A stretch of 49,787 bases of DNA from Streptomyces turgidiscabies Car8 (lineage in GTDB: Bacteria > Actinomycetota > Actinomycetes > Streptomycetales > Streptomycetaceae): contig NZ_AEJB01000681.1 in the NCBI RefSeq assembly GCF_000331005.1, positions 1-49,787 of the forward strand. Direction: 5' to 3'. Numbering within the stretch: the stretch's first letter is position 1; each line of letters opens with the position of its first letter. The position numbers and the translations under genes were made by a program. Shown here in pieces: positions 14,961 through 22,623 of this stretch. A model generated the notes under the pieces. That model saw only the letters and a list, made by a program, of their open reading frames with translations, did not search any database and was not told where the DNA came from.

Positions 14961-16131
14961 GAGGACTCCGAACGAGATCGGTGAGGGTGTCGCGCAGGGT
15001 GCGCGGGGGATGGACGCGGCGTGCGGGCAAGCCGAGGCGGTCGGCGACGTAGCCGGTGGTCGCGACCTGGCCCGGGCCTGCAGCAGAGTCGGAGGTGGCG
15101 ACGACGAGTTCCTCGCCGACTGCGTGAGCCCGGGCCGTCAGGACATCGGGCGGGATGACGGCGTCCAGGACGACGAGGTCACTGTCGAACGGGGCGCAGG
15201 CCATCAGGTCCTGGCGCGTCACGGTCTGCGGCAGGCCGCCGCGCAAGGTGTAGAGGTTGAGCACGAACGTCTGTGCTCCGAGGCTGCGGCGGGCCTGTTC
15301 GGTGAGGCGGCGCGCGACGTCGCGGCGGTCCGCCAGCGACGCGTCCAGGGTGCCGAGCAGCTCGTTGCCCCACGTCCCGTACGCGTCCAGGTCGGCTTCC
15401 AGGCCGTCGCCGGACGACGCGCAGGGCGGACAGGTCTCCTGGGCGACGCGGTGGCAGCCGGTCGCATCGAGGGCCAGGCGCAGCAGACCCGCTCCGCCCG
15501 CCGGCGGCTTCGCGACGTGACGGTCGGCTGCCGTCCAGTGCGACCACGGCGAGTGACAGTGGGCGGCCACAACCACAGGCAGCGGCCAACCGGCCTCCTG
15601 GGCGGCGACATCAGCGAGGAAACCCGTGTGGCTGACCCCGATGACGATGTCGGCGCCCGCCTCCCGGAGCCGGGCCGCCTCCGCCCCAATCAGCTCCGCG
15701 GTCGGGTCGCAGTACGTGAAGTCGGCCCGCTCATGGTCGGGGATCGCCTCGAAGGCCTGCCGCCCCAGATAGCCAACGACGCCCAGACGGTGCGAGCCCC
15801 GCTGAAGCATCAGTCCGCTGACCCAGCGGCCCGCAAACGCGGCAGGCGGGCGGAGGTTGGCGCAGATCACGGGAGGGAAGCGATCGGGAGCCCGCAGCCG
15901 CATCAGATCGGGAAGATCGTGGTTGCCGGGCACGACCGCGTCGTACAGCTCCGACAGGAGTCGCTCCTCCACCCGTCCCTGCGAGAAGGTGTGGAAGGCG
16001 CTGCCGGAGAAGAAGTCCCCCGCATCGACGACGACCGCGCCGTTCGCCTTCGCCGACCGCACGGCAGCGAGCGCAGCACGGCCATCGGGGAGAGCGGAGT
16101 GGAAGCAGCCGGTGGCGATCACTTCGAGCAC
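14953..16131 (-). CDS. 5'-nucleotidase-like metallophosphoesterase
   Basis: A 392-residue protein starting at ATG 16131, overlapping the methyltransferase end by 13 bases. It carries GDFFSG (38-43), GNHD (69-72), GVSHTG and AAHCHSP, the metal-binding set of UshA-type 5'-nucleotidases and related phosphodiesterases, then a C-terminal substrate domain (~240-392). In the first motif (usually TNDFHG) it reads ATGCFHS, so the usual Asp metal ligand is Cys9. There is no signal peptide, so it would act in the cytoplasm, unlike most UshA proteins. It may dephosphorylate a nucleotide intermediate. Confidence 0.75.
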   Translation of the reverse strand: MLEVIATGCFHSALPDGRAALAAVRSAKANGAVVVDAGDFFSGSAFHTFSQGRVEERLLSELYDAVVPGNHDLPDLMRLRAPDRFPPVICANLRPPAAFAGRWVSGLMLQRGSHRLGVVGYLGRQAFEAIPDHERADFTYCDPTAELIGAEAARLREAGADIVIGVSHTGFLADVAAQEAGWPLPVVVAAHCHSPWSHWTAADRHVAKPPAGGAGLLRLALDATGCHRVAQETCPPCASSGDGLEADLDAYGTWGNELLGTLDASLADRRDVARRLTEQARRSLGAQTFVLNLYTLRGGLPQTVTRQDLMACAPFDSDLVVLDAVIPPDVLTARAHAVGEELVVATSDSAAGPGQVATTGYVADRLGLPARRVHPPRTLRDTLTDLVRSPHE

Positions 16132-16727
16132 GGCCAGGTCCTCTCAATCGCCACCACGCGCAGGACCGACGGCGCCGGCGGGTAGAAGTCGCCCCGCGCG
16201 ATGCCGTCGACCTCGGCGACCCGCAGACCGCCATCCCCGTCGGCCGCCAGCTGCTCGGCGCCGAGCGCCGGCATCACCACCAGGCCGCGCGTCAGCCGCG
16301 GCGAGCCGAACACGTGGCGCACCAGAGCGGCGGCCAGCTCCGGGGCGAACGGCATGATCGACACCAGCGTGCTGCCCGCCTCCAGGCCCTGATCGAGATC
16401 GACGTGGCGGACGTCGTCGATCGTGATCCGGGCCCGGTCGCCGAACTCGCCAAGCTGCTGCTCCAGTTGGGGCTGCAGCCGATGGTCCTTCTCCACCGCC
16501 CAGATGCGGTGGCCCGCCGCGGCGATCGTCGCGGAGAGCGTGCCCAGTCCTGCGCCGACCTCGAGGACTTGGCCTCCGTTCGGTATCTCCGCCCGCTCCA
16601 GGAGACGGCGAGCTGCTTCGGGCGACCTCAGGAAGTGCTGACCCAGGTCCGTGCGGACCTGGCGCCCGCTCGCCGCGAAGTCGTCGGCGAGGAGCGGGGC
16701 TGTGCGGAGGGGTGGTGACTGCTGCAT
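16119..16727 (-). CDS. KsgA/Erm-like SAM methyltransferase lacking the catalytic Asn motif
   Basis: About 202 residues from ATG 16727, behind AAGGGA (an earlier in-frame ATG lies at 16751). It has the LGQHFLRS opening of rRNA adenine dimethyltransferases and the SAM loop LEVGAGLGTLS (55-65), followed by an acidic VEKD. The catalytic motif IV, normally N-(I/L)-P-(Y/F), is SIMPF here, so the Asn is missing, and the C-terminal RNA-binding domain is short or absent. It probably does not dimethylate adenine in the usual way; it may methylate a small molecule or be a degenerate resistance gene. It is the first gene of the operon. Confidence 0.75.
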   Translation of the reverse strand: MQQSPPLRTAPLLADDFAASGRQVRTDLGQHFLRSPEAARRLLERAEIPNGGQVLEVGAGLGTLSATIAAAGHRIWAVEKDHRLQPQLEQQLGEFGDRARITIDDVRHVDLDQGLEAGSTLVSIMPFAPELAAALVRHVFGSPRLTRGLVVMPALGAEQLAADGDGGLRVAEVDGIARGDFYPPAPSVLRVVAIERTWPCSK

Positions 16728-16968
16728 CCCTGAATTCCCTTCACGATGCATGCACGCGACGCCGGTGACCGACGTACTGGTGATGGACGAGAGAAGTCCT
16801 CAGCCCGTGGGTGCTGGCTGAGACTGCCCTGGGGCCAGCTCCCAGTCGCCGGGGTGATCGAGTGTCGATCAACTGTGCTTGCAGCAGAAGGAGTTGACGG
16901 TCATCCCCCGGTAATCCCGGTTGGCTCGCGGCTACGCTCAGTGCAGGCACCGGTGATTGGATGACAGC
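16728..16968. promoter_or_regulatory. Divergent promoter region with a perfect palindrome
   Basis: The palindrome TGATCGA-GTG-TCGATCA (16855-16871) lies between the nine-gene operon and the divergent XRE regulator and is a good operator candidate. A TTGACG hexamer occurs at 16894-16899 on the plus strand, without a matching -10 at standard spacing. Control of both units by the XRE protein is inferred from position. Confidence 0.5.
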
Positions 16969-18297
16969 GTGGCCGAGAAGACACACCCGCTGGCGCAGGC
17001 CCGGATCGCGCGCGGGCTGACAGGAGTTGATTTCGCCCGGGAGATCCGCCGTGCCGCCGAGCGCCGCGGCCTGAGATCGGGTGCGACCAAGCAACGCGTC
17101 TACAAGTGGGAGACAGAGGGCGTCACCCCCGATGCCGACTCCCAGACCTACATCGCCGAGGTATTCGGGGTACCTGTTGGAGCGGTGGATCCTCGCTCGT
17201 GGCCGAACTGGTTGCCGGGCGCCGGCGGCATGGTGATCCCCCTCGGTCCAGCCAGCCCGGTGCAAGCCCTCCGAGAGGCATTGCGAACGACCATGGAACG
17301 CTCTTCCCGCCGTACCTTCCTGACCGCGATCTCCGGCAGTGCTCTGGTCACACTGGCCAGCACCTGGGCGTCGACCGAAACCCAGGCCCTGACGACTGAG
17401 TCGGTGCACGGCACCAAAGCCGTCGGGGAGGAAGTGGTCGCCCTTCTCGAAGAGACCAGCGCCCTTCTGACCGTTCAGGCGACCGAGCAGCGCCAGCACA
17501 CCGCACCCTTGATCGACACGCTCCTGACCACGGTCACGGACATCATCGAAGGCAGCCGCTACAACCGCCCGGTCCAGCTGCGCCTCCACGCACTCGCCGC
17601 GAACCTGAGCCAAACCGTGGGCTGGCATCGGTTCGACCACGGATTGCACGCCGAGGCCAGCCAGTACTGGATCGCCGGCCTGCACAGCGCCCACACCGGA
17701 AGCGACCGCGACATGGGCGCGGCGCTGCTGGGCGACCTCGCCTACCAGGCCTCCTGGCGAGACGATCCGCGCACGGCCTCCGGCATTCTCGAACGGGCCC
17801 TTTCCGGAACCCGGCACCCGGCTGCCCAGTCCCTGCTCCAACTCCGGCTCGCCCGGGCCCTGGCGGCACAAGGCGAGCGGCGCGCCACCTTGCGTGCTCT
17901 CGCCGCAGCCGAGCATCTCCTCGACGCCTCGTCCGGGGAACCTGTGCCAGCGTGGTGCGCGTGGATGTCCAGCGCGGATCTGGCCGTCGACTCGGGACAA
18001 GCTCTGCTGGACCTGGGCGACAGCCGCCGCGCCCACCAGCTCATCCGCGAGGGCCGAAAGCTGCTGCCGCCCAGCCGTGACAAGACCCGTGGCGTCTTCC
18101 GTGCCTACGAGGCCCGCAGTCACCTTGACTTGGGAGAGCCCGAACGCGCGGCCCAAGCCGCGCTGGAAGCACTCCAGGTCGCCCAGCGTATCGGTGCCCC
18201 GCGGTGCGTCAGCCTCGTGCGTGATCTCGTTCCGGCGTTCGAGGCGTACCCGCACGCTGAGGGAGTCACCGAATTGCTGGACCAAGTCGCCGCGTAA
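16969..18297 (+). CDS. XRE-type regulator with TPR-like C-terminal domain
   Basis: About 442 residues from GTG 16969 (an in-frame TTG lies at 16957). Residues ~5-70 form an HTH domain (LAQARIARGLTGVDFAREI to VYKWETEG..PDADSQTYIAEVF). A segment SSRRTFLTAISGSALV follows at about residue 115: it looks like a Tat signal but lies inside the protein, a feature seen in this Streptomyces regulator family. The C-terminal ~280 residues are helical repeats of TPR type, usually a ligand or peptide sensor. It is divergent from the nine-gene operon and probably controls it. Confidence 0.75.
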   Translation: MAEKTHPLAQARIARGLTGVDFAREIRRAAERRGLRSGATKQRVYKWETEGVTPDADSQTYIAEVFGVPVGAVDPRSWPNWLPGAGGMVIPLGPASPVQALREALRTTMERSSRRTFLTAISGSALVTLASTWASTETQALTTESVHGTKAVGEEVVALLEETSALLTVQATEQRQHTAPLIDTLLTTVTDIIEGSRYNRPVQLRLHALAANLSQTVGWHRFDHGLHAEASQYWIAGLHSAHTGSDRDMGAALLGDLAYQASWRDDPRTASGILERALSGTRHPAAQSLLQLRLARALAAQGERRATLRALAAAEHLLDASSGEPVPAWCAWMSSADLAVDSGQALLDLGDSRRAHQLIREGRKLLPPSRDKTRGVFRAYEARSHLDLGEPERAAQAALEALQVAQRIGAPRCVSLVRDLVPAFEAYPHAEGVTELLDQVAA

Positions 18298-18388
18298 CTC
18301 ATCGGCAGAGACCGGCACGTTCGGACCGCACACAGGTCCGCGCAGCACCTGATGATGCGATCCGCTTTGAGGAAACGGTGCGACCTCT

Positions 18389-18685
18389 TCAAGAGCCGTA
18401 ATCAAATCGGCAATTGTTGGATTCAGGAAGCGAAGCATGGCATCCAAGCTTCTTCAGCGGTCTGAGGGCGGACTTGAGAGTGCCTTCGGTGGTGCCGAGT
18501 TCCTCGGTGAGTGCCTTGGTGCCGGGGATTCTGCTGCCTTCTCGATAGGTGCCGTCCTTGATCCGCTACGTGATGGCGGAGCGGATGTGGGTCGATTGGG
18601 CTCTCGGTAGGGTCCAGGTCTGTATCAGCCCCGATCGCTTGCGCACCTCAATGTCGGCGACAGGTAGATCCGGCGGGTAGGGCAT
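18389..18685 (-). pseudogene. GntR-type winged-helix gene broken by an in-frame stop
   Basis: From ATG 18685 the frame reads MPYPPDLPVADIEVRKRSGL, then a GntR winged helix (HIRSAIT, RIKDGTYREGSRIPGTKAL, TEELGTTEGTLKSALRPLKKL). It is interrupted by TAG at 18566-18568, where relatives would have an ordinary codon in the recognition domain. After the stop the same frame continues to 18389. It closely resembles the winged helix of the intact regulator at 20433-20999. A single substitution explains the damage. Confidence 0.65.
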
Positions 18686-18790
18686 CGTGGTCCATGACCA
18701 CAGTGCCGAGAGCGGAGTGCCAGCGCGGAGATCTGAACTGCCCTGCCCGCGGGGACGGGTCGGGGCAGTGTTCCTTCCGCGCCGGGTGTC

Positions 18791-19072
18791 CTATGCGACG
18801 GTCGGGCCTACAGGGCGGTGCCGTCCGCCGCGCTTGCGCAGTTTTACGTCGGGTGCGTCGACGAGGACACGGTGGACAACCCCGTACGAGCGGTTCGTGC
18901 GCCCGGCGATGTCACGGATCGAGCCACCCTTGCCGTACGCACCTATCACGCACTTCTTGAACAGGGCGGCGGCGTCGCCCTTGAGCTGTGTGCGGGGCGG
19001 ATACGGGATGGGCAGGGGCTGCAGCTCCTGCGCCCACGGTGGCTTCTGCTTCTCGGGCGATGGTTCGAGCAT
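18791..19072 (-). CDS. Small helix-turn-helix protein
   Basis: A protein of about 93 residues. I prefer ATG 19072, with GGAG seven bases upstream; a GTG at 19117 gives a longer form. The HTH (GGSIRDIAGRTNRSYGVVHRVL) matches the N-terminal domain of the GntR-type regulator at 20433-20999. A Pro/Glu-rich N-terminus precedes it. It lies upstream of the broken winged-helix gene in the same orientation, so the pair may be a split, decaying version of the two-domain regulator. Confidence 0.6.
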   Translation of the reverse strand: MLEPSPEKQKPPWAQELQPLPIPYPPRTQLKGDAAALFKKCVIGAYGKGGSIRDIAGRTNRSYGVVHRVLVDAPDVKLRKRGGRHRPVGPTVA

Positions 19073-19151
19073 CGGTTTCTCCAGATCAAGGGACCGTGGT
19101 TGCTTGGCCCTCCGCACCGGGGTAGGAGGTCGGCAGGTGTCGGCAGGCGGG

Positions 19152-19464
19152 TCAGATATGGCGGCCTCTGACGCGGTAGCCGCGCTGAGCGGGGTCGGCG
19201 AGCGCAGCCAGCGCCTCCGTGACCCTCCGAAGTTGGTAGGGCATGCAGTATTCGGCGAGCTGAGCCGGTGGGACGAACGCCCACGCGGTCAGCTCCGGCT
19301 GTTCCCCCCGGCCGTACGGCGGGCAAGGTGATGAGGGTGTCGTCTTCGACGGTGCCGCCGTCGAAGACGAAGTTGATGCCCTCTGCGGCGAGGCCGTCTG
19401 GGCTGGCCCGGATGTAGTCGGTGATCAGCAACGGGCCCACTTCCGGCGAGGTTCGTGAGGCGGC
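19152..19464 (-). pseudogene. Nudix hydrolase C-terminal remnant with a frameshift
   Basis: The minus-strand frames read SPEVGPLLITDYIRASPDG and INFVFDGGTVEDDTLITLP, then after a one-base shift in a G6 run (19306-19311) PELTAWAFVPPAQLAEY and a helical end, stopping at 19152. This is the C-terminal half of a Streptomyces-type Nudix protein. The Nudix box itself is missing, replaced by the end of the membrane protein gene. It is therefore a relic with both a deletion and a frameshift. Confidence 0.6.
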
Positions 19465-20152
19465 CGACTCCGAGGGCGTTCAGTTGGTCGCCGTTCATCA
19501 CCGGTACGCCGTCGATACCGGTCCAGCGGACAAGGAACGTCAGGGCGGTAGCGGAAAAGGCACCGAATCCGCAGGCGCAGATGACGTTTCCCGCGATCTT
19601 CCAGTCGTGGAGCCGCTGGGTGGCCGTGGCAGGAAATCCGGTGCCGATCAGAACGCCGTGGTCCCGGCACACCTCCAGGGCCAGCCACGCCACCACACAC
19701 CCGAACATCGCCATCCCCAGGTCAGCCCTCAACACGCTGAGTGGGGTAGCGGCCGTGTACATGGCCGCGATGCCGCAGGCGACGGCAGCGGCGCGCTGGA
19801 GCAGCCGCTGCCGCTGGGTGACTTGGGTGAGTGTGGTGCGGGCGATCACCCGCCACGCGAGCCAGAAGAACACGATCACGGCAGCGGCGACCTGGGCGGC
19901 GACGAACGCCAGGAACACGCGCCGCCCCCACGGCGCGCCGTACATGGCACTGGCCCTCGCCATCCCGCTGGTCACAGGGACCATGGAGGCGAGCAGCAGC
20001 AGTCCGGTCACGTGCACGCTCGCGCGACGCACCGACAGCTGCGGTAACGGGTCGACGAGTTCGATCCGGGGCGTGCCGGCGGGTATCTCCAGGTCCTGCC
20101 AGCCAATGGCCAGGAGTATCCGTTTGGCCCGTGCAGCGATGTGCGCGCTCAT
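19289..20152 (-). CDS. Membrane protein with several transmembrane segments, C-terminus altered
   Basis: About 287 residues from ATG 20152, which overlaps the upstream small gene (ATGA). Four hydrophobic spans are visible (around LLLLASMVPV, VFLAFVAAQVAAAVIVFFWLAW, AAAVACGIAAMYTA to MAMFGCVVAWLALEV, and AGNVICACGFGAFSATALTFLV). The last ~60 residues run out of frame over the Nudix relic and become Arg/His/Pro-rich, so the natural C-terminus was probably lost in the same deletion. Function unknown. Confidence 0.5.
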   Translation of the reverse strand: MSAHIAARAKRILLAIGWQDLEIPAGTPRIELVDPLPQLSVRRASVHVTGLLLLASMVPVTSGMARASAMYGAPWGRRVFLAFVAAQVAAAVIVFFWLAWRVIARTTLTQVTQRQRLLQRAAAVACGIAAMYTAATPLSVLRADLGMAMFGCVVAWLALEVCRDHGVLIGTGFPATATQRLHDWKIAGNVICACGFGAFSATALTFLVRWTGIDGVPVMNGDQLNALGVGRLTNLAGSGPVADHRLHPGQPRRPRRRGHQLRLRRRHRRRRHPHHLARRTAGGNSRS

Positions 20153-20352
20153 GCCAGCTCGCCGGGGAGGAAGGCCGCGAAGGCGTCTGTGTCGTAGGCG
20201 GCAAGGTGCGTCCACGGGTTGCTGCTGGAGCCGAATCGCGCGGTTTCTTGAGTCAGGTCGAACAGCAGGTGCAGGATGACGCCGGCGATACGGTCGGCAC
20301 GGCCGGGGCGGTGCTCGGGGTACTGCGGGACGAGGTGGATGAGATCGGGCAT
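20149..20352 (-). CDS. Small protein of unknown function
   Basis: About 67 residues from ATG 20352 (MPDLIHLVPQYPEHRP), with only a distant AGGAAAG upstream. The stop overlaps the membrane protein start, and the GntR-type regulator lies upstream on the same strand, so the three may be one operon. No motif is recognised. Confidence 0.45.
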   Translation of the reverse strand: MPDLIHLVPQYPEHRPGRADRIAGVILHLLFDLTQETARFGSSSNPWTHLAAYDTDAFAAFLPGELA

Positions 20353-20432
20353 CCGCAGAAGATCTTTCCTATGGCTTGATGTGGGCTGTGGGCTCTGTGG
20401 CTTCTCGGCCGCTGCCGGGGTTGGTGGAGGCG

Positions 20433-20999
20433 CTACTGAGGGGGGTCCGGTGGGCTGACCCACGTGCCCAACGTGTCGGCGTCGGCGCGTTCGAGGACGC
20501 GCTCTTGCCGGAGCGTCTTGAGCGCCTCGTGGACGGTGGATGGGCTGACGCCGAACTCCTGGGCGAGCGACCTGCCGGGAGGCAGTCGCTTTCCGCGTGG
20601 GTAGGTGCCGTCACTGATGCGTTCCCGGATGACTCGCTCGACGAAGGGCTGGAGGTATTCGCCGCTCGGCCGGTGTGCGGCGAGGCCCTGGGTAACGGGC
20701 TTTCCGCGCGGGCGTAGGACTCCCGCCTGGTCAAGGGCGGTGTACACCGATGAATACGAGCGGGCGATGACCTCGCTGATGCCGCGAATAGTCCCGCCGG
20801 CCTGGTAGGACTGTGTGACCAAGGCCCTGAACACCTCGGCGTCCTGGCCGGTCAGCCACACGCCCGGTGTCCAGGCAGGCGCCTCCTGCAATATCCGCCT
20901 CCACTCCGGGAGCGTGCCGGGTGCCGCGCTGCGCTCTGTATCCGGCTGCCGCACAGGACCGACGGATTCCTCGACTGCTCTCACAGGCGTGTCCTTCAT
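20433..20999 (-). CDS. Two-domain regulator: N-terminal HTH plus GntR winged helix
   Basis: A 188-residue protein starting at ATG 20999. Residues ~50-100 form an HTH (GGTIRGISEVIARSYSSVYTAL); residues ~118-178 form a GntR winged helix (FVERVIRERISDGTYPRGKRLP, then AQEFGVSPSTVHEALKTL). There is no effector domain of FadR or HutC type, so it belongs to the short actinobacterial GntR-like group. It lies downstream of the glutamine-synthetase operon on the same strand, separated by two strong hairpins. Its target is unknown. Confidence 0.7.
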   Translation of the reverse strand: MKDTPVRAVEESVGPVRQPDTERSAAPGTLPEWRRILQEAPAWTPGVWLTGQDAEVFRALVTQSYQAGGTIRGISEVIARSYSSVYTALDQAGVLRPRGKPVTQGLAAHRPSGEYLQPFVERVIRERISDGTYPRGKRLPPGRSLAQEFGVSPSTVHEALKTLRQERVLERADADTLGTWVSPPDPPQ

Positions 21000-21015
21000 G
21001 TGTGGGCTTCGCTGG

Positions 21016-21062
21016 CCCCCTTCGTTCCCCGGCCACCGTCAAGGCCCGGGGAACGAAGGGGG
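21016..21062 (-). terminator. Strong hairpin: 17-bp perfect stem
   Basis: CCCCCTTCGTTCCCCGG (21016-21032) pairs perfectly with 21046-21062 across a 13-base loop. It lies beyond the glutamine-synthetase-like stop, just upstream of the GntR-type regulator start, and should insulate the two. Confidence 0.7.
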
Positions 21063-21121
21063 GTGGTGTCCCGCCGCCGAGCGAGGAGTAGGGGCTTCGG
21101 GCTCATCGACGGGGCACGGGA

Positions 21122-21165
21122 CCTGCGGGCGGCAGTGGACTTCAAACGGGGCTGCCGCCCGCAGG
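21122..21165 (-). terminator. Second hairpin downstream of the glutamine-synthetase-like gene
   Basis: CCTGCGGGCGGCAG (21122-21135) pairs perfectly with CTGCCGCCCGCAGG (21152-21165) across a 16-base loop, about 70 bases after the stop at 21238. Together with the hairpin at 21016-21062 it forms a tandem terminator. Confidence 0.65.
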
Positions 21166-21237
21166 AGTCATACGGAGGGGAAAGCGGGGTGCACCCGCGA
21201 GACGCCGGCGGCGAACTGCCCGGGATGAGGGCGGGGT

Positions 21238-22623
21238 TCAGGCACGGAGGAGCCCCCGCTCGCGGTCGATGTCGGTGACCTGGCCGCGCTCTGCCGCGAT
21301 CTCGATCTCGGCGGCACGGGCGTAGTGGTTGACCACGCCGGGGCCGAATGCGTGCCGGGCGAGGTGGCTCTCCCGGAAATCGGTCAGCGCCTCGTCGAGG
21401 GTGCGGGGTATAGGGAGCGGGTCGAACGCGGTGTAGGCGTCGCCGGTGACTGGTGCAGGCAGCTTCGGGCAGTTGTTGAGACCGTGGTTGATCGCCGCGA
21501 TCGTGGCCGCGAGAGCGAGATAGGGGTTGGCGTCGGCGCCCGCCAGCCGTACCTCCAGCCGAGTGTTCTCGCCATGGCCGGCGATACGGACGGCGCAGGT
21601 GCGGTTGTCCACTCCCCAGGTGTAGAGGGTGGGGGCGAAGCTGTGGTGGGCGTATCTCTTGAGCGAGTTGGTGGTGGGCGCGTACAGCGGTACGAGGTGC
21701 GGCAGAGCGTCGAGGAGTCCGGCCACACCATGCTGGAGGAGGTCGGGCAGTTCGCCGCCTGCTCCCGGGGCGAAGAGCGGTCGGCCGTCGCGCCACAGGG
21801 ACACGTGCAGGTGCAGGCCCGAGCCGACGCCGGTCTGTGGCGCGGCCATGAACGTGGGCGTCATCAGGTGGCGGGCTGCGAGGTGGCGTACGGCGTGCTT
21901 GTGGACGGTGTAGGTGTCGCAGGCGCGGACCGGGTCCCCGTAGGGCCAGGTCACCTCGATCTGGCCGGGGGCGCCTTCGGTTTTGATCGCTTCGACGGGG
22001 GAGCCGGCCTGGGACAGGGCGTCCTGCAGGTCGTGGAAGAACGCGCTCAGGGCCGGCGGGTGGTCCAGCGCGTAGTCCAGGTTGTGGGGGGATACGGGGG
22101 TCAGCCCGCGGTATCCGGCCTCGCGGATCTGGGCCTCGGTGCCTTCGTACAGCACGAACTCGCTCTCGATACCGACCTTCGCCGTCACCTCGTGCTTGAC
22201 GAGGAGCCTGAGCTGCTCGCGCAGCATCTGGCGGGGGGCGACGTCGAGGTCGCTGCCGTCAGGGCGCATGGCGTCGCCGTGCACGAGGACGGTGCCCGGC
22301 AGGTAGCTCAGCCGCCGGATGGTCTTCGTGTCGGGGACGACCTGGAAGTCGCCGTATCCGGTGTGCCAGCCCGCAAGATTGAAGCCCTGCACCGGGTTCA
22401 TGTCGACGTCGGTGGCGAGGATGTAGGCGCACATGTCCGGGCCTTCGGGGAGCTGGGCGAGGAAGTGCACGGCGTCCAGGCGCTTGCCTTTGAGGTGGCC
22501 CATCATGGCCGGCACGCCGAGCATCACGGTGGTGATCTCTCCGCTGGCCACGAGGGTCGTGAGCTCTTCGGCGGTGAGCAGTCCTGCGGACTGCTGGTCG
22601 TGCTGGGGGTTATGGCTGGTCAT
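21238..22623 (-). CDS. Glutamine synthetase-like gamma-glutamyl ligase
   Basis: A 461-residue member of the glutamine synthetase family. ATG 22623 overlaps the permease stop (TGATG). Key catalytic blocks are present: GIESEFVLYEG (metal ligands), EGAPGQIEV, GSGLHLHVSLW (ATP and metal) and NRTCAVRI...ENTRLEVRLAGADANPYLAL. The true glutamine synthetase is a nitrogen-assimilation gene, whereas this type paired with an amine permease recalls PuuA, GlnA3 and GlnA4, which gamma-glutamylate polyamines or ethanolamine. Amine detoxification or use is therefore likely; the exact amine is not visible. Confidence 0.8.
   Translation of the reverse strand: MTSHNPQHDQQSAGLLTAEELTTLVASGEITTVMLGVPAMMGHLKGKRLDAVHFLAQLPEGPDMCAYILATDVDMNPVQGFNLAGWHTGYGDFQVVPDTKTIRRLSYLPGTVLVHGDAMRPDGSDLDVAPRQMLREQLRLLVKHEVTAKVGIESEFVLYEGTEAQIREAGYRGLTPVSPHNLDYALDHPPALSAFFHDLQDALSQAGSPVEAIKTEGAPGQIEVTWPYGDPVRACDTYTVHKHAVRHLAARHLMTPTFMAAPQTGVGSGLHLHVSLWRDGRPLFAPGAGGELPDLLQHGVAGLLDALPHLVPLYAPTTNSLKRYAHHSFAPTLYTWGVDNRTCAVRIAGHGENTRLEVRLAGADANPYLALAATIAAINHGLNNCPKLPAPVTGDAYTAFDPLPIPRTLDEALTDFRESHLARHAFGPGVVNHYARAAEIEIAAERGQVTDIDRERGLLRA

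Noticed and set aside
16741..18447. Long minus-strand frame opposite the XRE regulator
   Set aside because: It is an antisense shadow; the plus-strand HTH/TPR protein has the coherent domain structure.
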